From NCBI GenBank assembly GCA_016930555.1, contig JAFGGM010000062.1, positions 1-37,886 on the forward strand: a stretch of DNA of 37,886 nt. Reading direction: 5' to 3'. Within the stretch, counting starts at the first letter, position 1; each line of letters starts with the position of its first letter. The stretch is from Candidatus Bathyarchaeum sp. (GTDB taxonomy: Archaea; Thermoproteota; Bathyarchaeia; Bathyarchaeales; Bathyarchaeaceae). The position numbers and the translations under genes were made by a program. Positions 8,918 through 17,800 of this stretch are shown piece by piece. Under the pieces are notes generated by a model, which worked only from the letters and a program-made list of their open reading frames with translations, made no database searches and had not been told where the DNA came from.

Positions 8918-9940
8918 ATGAGCAAGATTCAAGAAAATTTGGCTGAATTGAAAACCAAGCTGAAAGCATATGTTGACGGAGGTCGCCAAATAGGTTTCAG
9001 TGACATCAAACCGCAACCGTTGATAATCACCAAGCCTGACATGACAAAAATTAAGCCTCTGAAGAAAGTTAAGACCTGTGATTCAAGGTTTGTAGCTGTA
9101 GACTGCTCCACTAGAACGTTAAAAAGAGCACACAACTGGGGCATTTACCTTATGCGCGTTGCCTACGCTTGGGTTGACGGTCGTACAGTGAACTGGGGAT
9201 ACGACGAAAGTGTTGTTGCTCCAGTGGGAGACCGCCGTTATCGCTCTAACTTCTTGATAGACCGACGGCTCCAGCTTGAAAGCGAGATGGCTTTGAAACT
9301 TCTTCACGAAGAGTCTATAGGGGATTCAGCAGTTGGGGAGACTCTTCGTGGCTTGGATGAAGGTGATTATGTGCTGTTGGATGGTGCCAGCTTTTTTGGT
9401 GGAAAACGAGGCTTTCACACGTCTCTATACGAAGAGGCTCTTCGTAAAAAGGTTAATCTTCTTGCCATAAGTAAACAATCGCCCATGTTATGTGATGAAA
9501 AGGGACGAGATTTTATGGCATCAACAAGTTTTCTTGCGTCATATCCTCTCTGGGTTTACCATCCAGTTAAAGAGGCGAATATGGAGCAGCATCTTTACGG
9601 GGACGTTTCCCTTGTGAAGTTGTGTGAAGACAGTCAACACGTTTTCCGATGTGACATAATGGACCCCTTAGCCTCTAATGATGTGCCCATGTTTCTTTCT
9701 CCCCTTACTTCCCTTTCAGAAGACCCAAGATGTTTAGGTTACCCTGTTACGCTCTGGCTTGCCCACGAATTTTCTGGGGCATCAATCTCAAAAATTCTTC
9801 AGTACTATGACTTAATTGAAGAAGCACTGGCAGCTGATGGCATCTTGGAGACTCTTCGACGGGAAGAGCTTTCCTGTAGTTTTGCTGACAAGCTTCATGG
9901 AATATCAAATCCTCATGAAGGCGGTGAAGGTTTTGTCTAA
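8918..9940 (+). CDS. nurA: NurA domain 5'-3' nuclease
   Basis: DSRFVAVDCSTRTLKRAHNWGIYLMRVAYAWVDG N-terminal acidic motif, YVLLDGASFFGGKR, followed directly by HerA. GAGGAGA precedes the ATG at 8918; the ORF track extends to a TTG at 8900. Confidence 0.87.
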   Translation: MSKIQENLAELKTKLKAYVDGGRQIGFSDIKPQPLIITKPDMTKIKPLKKVKTCDSRFVAVDCSTRTLKRAHNWGIYLMRVAYAWVDGRTVNWGYDESVVAPVGDRRYRSNFLIDRRLQLESEMALKLLHEESIGDSAVGETLRGLDEGDYVLLDGASFFGGKRGFHTSLYEEALRKKVNLLAISKQSPMLCDEKGRDFMASTSFLASYPLWVYHPVKEANMEQHLYGDVSLVKLCEDSQHVFRCDIMDPLASNDVPMFLSPLTSLSEDPRCLGYPVTLWLAHEFSGASISKILQYYDLIEEALAADGILETLRREELSCSFADKLHGISNPHEGGEGFV

Positions 9941-11489
9941 GTTTGAGCCTGTTGGTTTTGTTCGCGACGTTAAAGGGGACACAGTCTCCTTTTTCCTGAA
10001 TCAGGGCGTAACCCTTTCTTTCGGTCAAATTGTTCGAATAGACTCTGAAACCCGAAGCTTCTATGCCCGTGTTGTGGATGCTGGGAGTTCCTCTACGCTG
10101 AATACTAATGAGCAGCTTCGTGAAGCAGAAGGAAAAGAATCCTTTGGACCTTACTCCAGCTTCAGACACGTTGACGCAATTCTCTTCCTTGAAAGACATG
10201 GCGAAAATATTCGTTCTCCAACCTTCAATCCAAACTATATGGATCGAGTATATGCAACATGTGAAGACGATCACTCTGTTTTGCGGCTTTCGGGCGATTT
10301 AGAGATAGGTCGCCTGCGTTCAGGAGAAGAAGTTCTGGGCGACGTGGGCATCAGTGTCAAGGCCATTCCTAAGATGATGGGCATGTTCGGAATGACTGGA
10401 TCGGGAAAAACCAACACCGAACTTATCTTAAATGCCCGCATTATTGACAACCCTGAAACGGTTGGGCTCATCTTCGATTTTGCCGGTCAACTGCTTTCGG
10501 GCAAAGATATTGGGGCTGATAGTGGTCTACGGAATCATCCTCTTTTTCACACCAAAGTTCGCTATTACTCGACACGAGACGGCAAGCTGTGTATAGGCTT
10601 GCATACCCTTACTCCTGGGCGATTGTGGACAATTTTTCCTGACATTGGGAAGCCTCAGGTCAGGCTTGCCCGGCGACTGTATGAACAGCTGGGCAGGTGT
10701 TGGATTGAGCAATCGCTGGAGATATACCGTATTGAAGGTCATGCTGGGGTCGGGCGAATTATTGGTCCCCAGAATAAGAATGCGGTTAGCGCTTTGATGA
10801 GCAGGCTTTCTGACCTTCCGCCTCATCTTTATCCCCCATCCAACTACAATTTTATTGACGACGTGGTCCAAAACGTAAGTCAGGGAATCACGTGCCTCAT
10901 TGACATTTCAGGCTTGACTTCTGAAGAGCAACAGAACGTCACCTGTCTCACTGCCAGCAATGTTGCTTACCATTATAAGCAGTTGTGGGAACGCAATTTT
11001 GACGCGTGGGTAAAGCTTCCAACACTGTTGATTACTCTTGAAGAGGCTCATGAATTTCTTGACCCTGAAATACACAAAACAATCTTCTCCGACATTGCCC
11101 TCACGTATAGGAAGTATCGTGTGGGATTAAATGCTGTAACGCCTAGGCCTTCTAAGATTAATCGTGATGTCTTTGCTGAGCTTTGGACCAAAGTTATCAT
11201 GAAAACTGAGTTGAAGCGGGATAGAGATTATCTGACCCAGAATACGCCATATATGGAATATAGTGACACCGAAATTAAGATGCTTGACATCGGAGAAGCA
11301 CTGCTAATTTCAGAGCCTCAAATTCGGTTTGCCGTTCCACTGAAGGTTATTCACTATCCTGACTATCTGAAGACACGTGGAAAAACTGATTACGATCTGC
11401 CCCCATCAAAAGCCCTCTCTGAAATGGATGAACGTCTGAAACGGCTCAAAGCTGCCGGAGAATCTCTTACCACTGGAGACAAAATCTAG
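9915..11489 (+). CDS. herA: HerA-like DNA translocase/helicase ATPase
   Basis: N-terminal barrel region (FEPVGFVRDVKGDTVSFFLN), Walker A GMFGMTGSGKTNTELI, Walker B TLLITLEEAHEFLDP; starts inside the nurA 3' end. Confidence 0.9.
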   Translation: MKAVKVLSKFEPVGFVRDVKGDTVSFFLNQGVTLSFGQIVRIDSETRSFYARVVDAGSSSTLNTNEQLREAEGKESFGPYSSFRHVDAILFLERHGENIRSPTFNPNYMDRVYATCEDDHSVLRLSGDLEIGRLRSGEEVLGDVGISVKAIPKMMGMFGMTGSGKTNTELILNARIIDNPETVGLIFDFAGQLLSGKDIGADSGLRNHPLFHTKVRYYSTRDGKLCIGLHTLTPGRLWTIFPDIGKPQVRLARRLYEQLGRCWIEQSLEIYRIEGHAGVGRIIGPQNKNAVSALMSRLSDLPPHLYPPSNYNFIDDVVQNVSQGITCLIDISGLTSEEQQNVTCLTASNVAYHYKQLWERNFDAWVKLPTLLITLEEAHEFLDPEIHKTIFSDIALTYRKYRVGLNAVTPRPSKINRDVFAELWTKVIMKTELKRDRDYLTQNTPYMEYSDTEIKMLDIGEALLISEPQIRFAVPLKVIHYPDYLKTRGKTDYDLPPSKALSEMDERLKRLKAAGESLTTGDKI

Positions 11490-12199
11490 GAAGCATTAGT
11501 TTCCCTTCGCTTTAGTATCTTCTGCATCTCTTCCTTTAATCGATACATGTAAGGCATCTTATGAGTGTCCCTCTCCAGATACCCGTCCTTATACAGCTTC
11601 TTCATTAACCTAGCAGTATGCTCCCTTGTGAGCCCAATCAGTTCCCTGATTTCAGGTGCCGTCTTTTCTCCCTCTTTGCCAATAGTCTCAAGAACCATCA
11701 GCTCGGTTTCAGTTAAGGGCTCCAAAGCCCTTTCCCTTTTTATAGGAATCGCCGCCTCTATCTTCACCTCAGGAACATATACCTCTTGCTTGACCTTCTC
11801 TATTTCAATAAGTTTCTGCATTACTTTATTTTGAGCTTCCTTTATGCCCTCAACTTCGCTTTTCATCGCCCTAAGTTGCCCAGAGACGCGTTCTTCAATG
11901 TGGGGAACATCTCCAACTGCTTTAGTTATCTCCGATAATCGTCCTTCATATTCTTCTATCCTGTTTGCGACTTTTATGTTCTCCACTGCTGCTGCCTCAA
12001 CCTTCTCGGCAACATAAAGAACCCTGTCTTTTTGCCTCCGAAATTGGGTGTCAATACCTACAACAATGTCCTCCACGACCCCCCTTGCCCTTTCATACTC
12101 GTAGCGGAGTACCTTCAAGCGCCTATAGTAAAGAAAAACCGCCAAAACCGTGACAGCCAACAGGACGGACGTTGCCACGAGCATTCCCTCTGAGACCAT
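11486..12199 (-). CDS. membrane-anchored coiled-coil protein with C-terminal MarR-like wHTH domain
   Basis: N-terminal TM segment (LVATSVLLAVTVLAVFLYYRR), long helical region, C-terminal LTETELMVLETIGKEGEKTAPEIRELIGLTREHTARLMKKLYKDGYLERD. Confidence 0.75.
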   Translation of the reverse strand: MVSEGMLVATSVLLAVTVLAVFLYYRRLKVLRYEYERARGVVEDIVVGIDTQFRRQKDRVLYVAEKVEAAAVENIKVANRIEEYEGRLSEITKAVGDVPHIEERVSGQLRAMKSEVEGIKEAQNKVMQKLIEIEKVKQEVYVPEVKIEAAIPIKRERALEPLTETELMVLETIGKEGEKTAPEIRELIGLTREHTARLMKKLYKDGYLERDTHKMPYMYRLKEEMQKILKRRETNAS

Positions 12200-12220
12200 C
12201 TAGCCATCCCCCATGTTACA

Positions 12221-12332
12221 TGTGATTTCAGCGTGATGTCGTGTGATATTCATATGGTATCACATATCACACTAGTATATAAGTAGACTTAAGTTTTTTG
12301 TAGCCTTGAGCCTCGTGACATCACATATCACA
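12221..12332. promoter_or_regulatory. Cluster of TGTGAT/ATCACA half-sites upstream of the membrane wHTH gene
   Basis: TGTGATA-N9-TATCACA at 12242-12264; exact 13-mer ATCACATATCACA at 12259-12271 and again at 12320-12332; TATA-like TATATA nearby. Confidence 0.7.
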
Positions 12333-12586
12333 TTTGCTATTCGCCCTTTTCTCACGGCACTCTTAGTGTTGGCCGCTATTTTATTTCTCTCAGTTCTTCC
12401 AATCTGTTAGCCGGCTCTTTGACTTACTGGTAAAAAACCGCCGTTTTCATGAAAAAGGCTCAAAACAGGCTTATTTTTTGCATGGAGATCCCTTCTGTTT
12501 TTTACGCCTTGCAATTTCTCCAAAATATTTGGATTTGCACTATTAGTGATATCTGTTTGTTGTAAAAGCATATGTGATTTGTGATG

Positions 12587-13057
12587 TCACAGCCTTTTTG
12601 ACATGTTTCGAGGTTTGGTGAGCTCTTCGAGACTGTTTTTTAGCTCTTCGTGGAGTAGTGCTATGCTTCTTATGTGTTCTTCTTTTGGTCTCTTTTTTGC
12701 AAGTTTTCTTTGGCTGTTTATGTATGTTTGGAGCTTGTTTGCGACCTCTATGTATGGTTCTAGGCTTGTACCTTCGAGAATTCCCATGTATCCTAACAGC
12801 AGGATTGTGTAAATTGATCGTATAACATTCTGTCTGGCCTGCCTTAAACTTCTATTAAAAGCGCCTCGAGTTACGGCTAAAATCCTTATATTGGCTTTTT
12901 CGTCGTATTTTAGCGGTTTATCGGATATATTTTCTGCTAAAACGTCTATTAAAAGTGTTTCTAGCTGTATTTTTGTTAAATTACTGTTTTTTGAAAGTAT
13001 TTTAACCATTGGGTCTGCTAGCGAGTAGTTTAGCCAATTTTGAGCCTTTTCCTTCAA
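12587..13057 (-). CDS. conserved-looking hypothetical protein, helical
   Basis: 156-aa ORF with normal composition, TTG start preceded by GAGGA; no family recognised. Confidence 0.6.
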   Translation of the reverse strand: MKEKAQNWLNYSLADPMVKILSKNSNLTKIQLETLLIDVLAENISDKPLKYDEKANIRILAVTRGAFNRSLRQARQNVIRSIYTILLLGYMGILEGTSLEPYIEVANKLQTYINSQRKLAKKRPKEEHIRSIALLHEELKNSLEELTKPRNMSKRL

Positions 13058-13457
13058 TTAAAATTCCTCATCCACAAACTCCCTCGTAAAGGATACATTT
13101 TTGTATACGTGACACCTCAACACAAAAACTTTTCCCTAATTGACGAAAAAACTACACATGTCATTACCTTCCATATCTGAAGAAATTACTAGAAAAGCGC
13201 TAAAATATATCGTTAAATTAAATGAAATTATTAAAAAAACGAATATTTAAGCCAACACGAAAAACACGCCTTTTCTCACGTCTTCTCTCTATATTCTTGG
13301 TTCCCAACGAAAATTATCATTTTTTATTCAACTTCATTCGGTGTGTGCGTAAATGTTGCTTTTCTCTCCCTTGTAACTGCCATTTTACTCCCTCTACTCA
13401 GCAACTTTCCAACGCTCTTCTTTCCTCGGCTATGGGTTATATCTCATTTTGTGACCT

Positions 13458-13642
13458 TGTGATATATGATGTGTGTGATTATTATCACACCTGCATCACG
13501 TGTGATTATCACAGAATCACGTGCGACGTCACGCTCCAGCCCCCATTTCTTTTATGGCTTTTTTGAGCTTTTTTCCTGTTTTTATTCCCCTTTTCAGGCG
13601 TTTTCTTGACATCACTGTTTTGTGATATTCTTTTGTTGTGAT
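13458..13642. promoter_or_regulatory. Second cluster of TGTGAT/ATCACA palindromes upstream of the Elf1-like gene
   Basis: GTGTGAT-TATT-ATCACAC (13473-13490); TGTGAT-T-ATCACA (13501-13513); further TGTGAT at 13458, 13621, 13637. Confidence 0.65.
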
Positions 13643-13748
13643 ATGTCTTCTCTTGCGCCTTTAGGACAAATATTTAAGCTGTTACAGAGTTATACATTGA
13701 AGTAGGCAACACAAGCATGTAATTGAACAGGTTATCAGAGGTTTTAGG

Positions 13749-13988
13749 ATGGGCAGACGAAGAAGAAAAGTGGTACGTATACCTAAAAAGAAGTTACCTA
13801 CTGTTTATCTCTGCCCCAAATGTGGAAAACAGGCAATCAATATTGACATATCTCCTGGTGGCGAACATGCTCGAGTGCGGTGTGGAAGCTGCGGCTTAAC
13901 CGAGGAGTTAAAAACTAGACCCGCTTTTGGCGAAATCGACATATACTGCCAATTCACGGACGTATTTTATTCAAGATTAGCGGTCTAA
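13749..13988 (+). CDS. Elf1-like transcription elongation factor, zinc ribbon
   Basis: Basic N-terminus [30 protein letters not shown] with second CxxC (VRCGSCGL) and conserved [13 protein letters not shown] tail. Confidence 0.82.
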   Translation: MGRRRRKVVRIPKKKLPTVYLCPKCGKQAINIDISPGGEHARVRCGSCGLTEELKTRPAFGEIDIYCQFTDVFYSRLAV

Positions 13989-14004
13989 CAAGGAGATTAA
14001 GCGA

Positions 14005-14763
14005 ATGGTTATTGCAGTGGAGAAATACCTATTAGAGAAAATCGAGAAAGAAGGAACCATTCACATGACTCTCATTGACCCTGAAAAGGTCTCACCTTCT
14101 TCTGCATCTCAACTCGCCACAGAGGCTGAAGCATGCGGCACAGCAGCTATAATGGTTGGCGGCTCCACCTCTTTTTCAACTTCTGATCTTGATGCAGTCG
14201 CAAAAGCCTTGAAAGAATCTGTTAAAATACCTATAATTCTCTTCCCAAACGGCGTCACTGGAATCACCAAATATGCTGACGCAATCTGGTTCATGTCTCT
14301 TCTCAATTCTTCAGACCCATACTTTCTTGTCGGCGCTCAGGTTATGGGCGCACCGTTGGTTAAAAAATACTGTTTAGAACCTATCCCTCTCGGCTATATC
14401 ATCGTGGGGGAGGGAGGCGCAGTAAGCGTTGTTGGAAAAGCAGTTCCTATAACGTATAACGAAAAAGAACGTGCGGCTGACTATGCCTTAGCTGCTGAGT
14501 GCTTTGGTATGCGCTTCGTTTACCTAGAAGCTGGTTCTGGGGTCAGACAACATGTGCCTACTGAAATGGTGCAAGCCGTTAAGCGTGCGACCCATCTTAC
14601 TTTGATTGTAGGTGGTGGCATAAGGACTGGTGAACAGGTCAAAAAGATAGCCAAAGCTGGAGCCGACATCATCGTAACTGGTACTGTTCTGGAAGAAAAC
14701 AAGGGACTCCACAAGATAAAAGAACTAATAGACAGCATGAAAGGCAGCAAAAAAGCCCACTAA
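14005..14763 (+). CDS. geranylgeranylglyceryl phosphate synthase
   Basis: HMTLIDPEKV, IMVGGSTSFS, LFPNGVTGITKYADAIWFMSLLNSSDPYFLVGAQ, YLEAGSG, VGGGIRTGEQ, IIVTGTVLE. Confidence 0.92.
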   Translation: MVIAVEKYLLEKIEKEGTIHMTLIDPEKVSPSSASQLATEAEACGTAAIMVGGSTSFSTSDLDAVAKALKESVKIPIILFPNGVTGITKYADAIWFMSLLNSSDPYFLVGAQVMGAPLVKKYCLEPIPLGYIIVGEGGAVSVVGKAVPITYNEKERAADYALAAECFGMRFVYLEAGSGVRQHVPTEMVQAVKRATHLTLIVGGGIRTGEQVKKIAKAGADIIVTGTVLEENKGLHKIKELIDSMKGSKKAH

Positions 14764-14860
14764 ATCAACTGCACTCTTCCTTTTCTGTAGTTCTGCTTTC
14801 GTTTTTGTGTTAGAAAGACTCAATACTTCGCCCTATGCAATCTAGTTAAGGAGAATAACT

Positions 14861-17800
14861 GTGACTATCCCGATGAGCGACGAGTATCGGCAATATGCTG
14901 CTTCTTTGGAGAAAGAACTTGAGGACATATACTCTGTCGTCACAGAAGCCAGAAAAAAAGGGTTAGACCCTACTCTTGCTCCAGAACCTGAGGTAGCAAA
15001 AGATTTGGCTGCCTTAGTGGAAGGTCTTGTTGGTCCCTCTGGCGTCGCTGAGAGCATACGGGATTTAGCTGAGAAAATGTCTCGAGAAGAACTCACCTTC
15101 AGAATAACTGAACAGATAATAAACGGCGATTTCGGTGCCATGGAAGCCCGAGAAGCTGCTGAGCAGGCAATGAGAACTGCCCTCGCTATATTGACTGAAG
15201 GAATAACTGCGGCTCCTATACAAGGCATAGCAAAAGTGGAAATCAAAACTAACCCTGACAAAACAAAATATTTGGCAATCTATTATGCTGGTCCAATACG
15301 TTCAGCTGGTGGCACAGAACAAGCTTTAACAATCATAGTCGGCGACCACATTCGGCGCCTACTCAAGCTGGACCGCTACAAGCCAACAGACGAGGAAGTC
15401 GCTCGGTTCATAGAAGAAGTACGCCTATTTGAACGCTCAATTGCCCGATTTCAGTACCACATCTCAGATGAAGAATTACGAAGAGGCATACAAAACATAC
15501 CCGTGGAGGTAACAGGCACCGAATCAGACCCCGTTGAAGTTTCCACCTTCAGAAACCTCCCCCGAATAGAAACAAACAATGTTCGAGGCGGAGCTCTCCG
15601 AGTAGTAAACGACGGAATAGTGGGACGGGCAGCCAAAGTGCTGACAACTATCGAAAAACTTCACTTTGATGGCTGGGAATGGCTTGGAGGACTGAAAGAG
15701 TTTTCTAAGAAAAAGAAGGCGGGATTCATGGCGGACGTCATAGCAGGGCGTCCAATTTTCTCGTTTCCGTCTAGAACAGGGGGGTTCAGGCTTCGCTACG
15801 GAAGATCCCGTAACACTGGTCTCGCAGCGGTTGGCATCCACCCCGCCACCATGATGGTTGTCCAAAATTTTCTTGCCGCTGGGACCCAGCTTCGTTTAGA
15901 GGGTCCTGGAAAAGGCGGAATTGTGGTTCCTGTGGATAGTATTGAACCTCCTGTTGTAAGATTAAAGAATGGCTCTGTTGTGCGCGTTACTCTCAAGAAT
16001 TTTAAACCTTTAGAGAAGTCGATTGATAAGATTCTGTTTCTCGGGGACATCCTCATTGGATTCGGCGACTTTCTATACACCAACAAGCCTCTTCGTCCGT
16101 CAGGCTACAATGAAGAGTGGTGGCAAGAAGAACTTACGGCAGCTCTTGACAAGAAGTTTGGTGCCGACTTGAAGGCTGCTGCTGGAGCTATAGGCGTTTC
16201 TGTTTCAGTTCTTGAAGAATGGTTGGCTGCTCCTTACAAGAATAAGCCCAACGCCGAAGAAGCCATTGTGATCTCCTCGGTTTTGGGGGTTCCTCTTCAT
16301 CCCTTATTCACCTTTTTCTGGGAAAACATCAACGTTGAAGAGTTTGGAGCCTTAAGAAGTTGGGGGATCGCTTCTGAAATAAAAAAAGAGAATGATACAG
16401 TTCACGAGATTGTTGGCATCAAAGACAAAAGAGAAAAAGGCATTCTCGAGAAGCTTTGCATCCCCCACGAAGTCATCGCAAACAAAATAAAAATGGTTAA
16501 TGATGAGGCGCACATCCTTGCTTTCTGCCTTGGACTAAACGACCCTGACCGCCACGTAGACTCTTCGGAAAGCGTTTTCGAGACTATACAGGCCTTCACA
16601 GGCATTAAAGTTAGGGAGAAGGCTCCTAGTTTTGTAGGCGCAAGAATGGGACGCCCAGAGAAGGCTAAACAGAGGGAAATGAAGCCCCTTGTTCACGCTC
16701 TGTTTCCTGTTGGGCTTGCTGGCGGTTCCCGACGTAACCTTTCTGAAGCTGCAACTAAAGCTTCGATTGAGGTTGATCTTGCTGTGCGTCGCTGTCTAGG
16801 CTGTAATGAAACAACTTTTTTGGTCAAATGCCTAAAATGTGGTTCGGAAACTGTCTTAGAGAAGATTTGTCCTCAATGTGGAAGAAGCTTTAAAGATGAT
16901 GATTGTCCTGTCTGCAAGGTTTCAACCAGAAGTTACGCCAAACAGCAAATCAACATACGGGCTTTGATGCTTTCAGCCTGCAGGAAACTTGGTCTTCCTA
17001 TGTTAAGTCTGGTTAAGGGCGTGAAGGGCATGACAAACCAAACAAAGACGCCAGAGATTCTAGAAAAGGGGATTCTGCGAGCTAGACATGGTTTGTCTGT
17101 CTTCAAGGATGGGACAATACGTTTCGATGTCACAAATGCTCCTCTCAGCCATTTCACTCCCAAGGAGGTCGGCGTCTCTGTTGAGCAACTCAAAAAGAAT
17201 GGGTACCTCCATGATCAGGACGGTAAACACTTAACAGCCCCTGAGCAGATTTGTGAACTTAAGCTTCAGGACGTAGTTGTTCCCCGGAAATGCGCAGACT
17301 ATTTCGTTCATGTTGCCCACTTCCTTGACGAACTCCTCGAGAAAGTATACGAGCTTCCTCCCTACTACAACATCAACAAAGCTTCTGACCTCCTTGGCCG
17401 TCTCATCATAGGTTTGGCACCACACACCTCAGTCGGTATAGTCGGAAGAATCATCGGTTTCACTCCCCTGAATGTCTGTTACGCTCATCCCTTATGGCAT
17501 TCAGCGAAGCGGAGAGACTGTGACGGCGACGAAGATGCTTTGATGTTGGCTTTGGATACCATCCTGAACTTCTCCAAAATCTTTCTGCCCTCCCATATTG
17601 GAGGAATAATGGATGCTCCTATCCTGATTATTCCTGTGGTGAATCCAGTGGAGGTGCAGCGGCAGGCTCATGAAGTGGATGTTGCGGGACAGTATCCTGC
17701 CCTGTTTTATGAAAAAACTTGGGAGAAGGCAGAAACTAGACAGTTAATCAAGTCAATAGATATTGTTGAGCATCGTTTGAATACTGCAGCTCAGTTTGAG

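Noticed and set aside
9663-9684. ACCCCTTAGCCTCTAATGATGT inside nurA, resembling ORB-like element 3
   Set aside because: The dyad half matches the ORB consensus poorly and it lies in coding sequence; likely coincidental, though a genome-wide ORB scan should include it.
9747-10274. 175-aa minus-strand ORF across the nurA-herA junction
   Set aside because: Opposite two recognised genes, no domain, no convincing ribosome-binding context.
13222-13566. 114-aa plus-strand ORF in the spacer upstream of the Elf1-like gene
   Set aside because: Phe/Cys/Leu-rich, no recognisable domain, and it runs through the TGTGAT palindrome field; probably a chance ORF in AT-rich noncoding DNA.
12221-13642. TGTGAT palindromes as a CRISPR array
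   Set aside because: Half-sites are 6-8 nt with irregular spacing and no repeat units of 24-37 nt or uniform spacers.
14842-15261. 139-aa minus-strand ORF antisense to polC, and similar antisense ORFs in trp and por genes
   Set aside because: Ser/Ala-rich shadow translations opposite strong, recognised coding sequences.
17500-17560. Possible intein at the DP2 catalytic site (DCDGDED), a common intein insertion point
   Set aside because: The motif is continuous (HPLWHSAKRRDCDGDEDALMLALD) with no Hedgehog/intein-like insertion.
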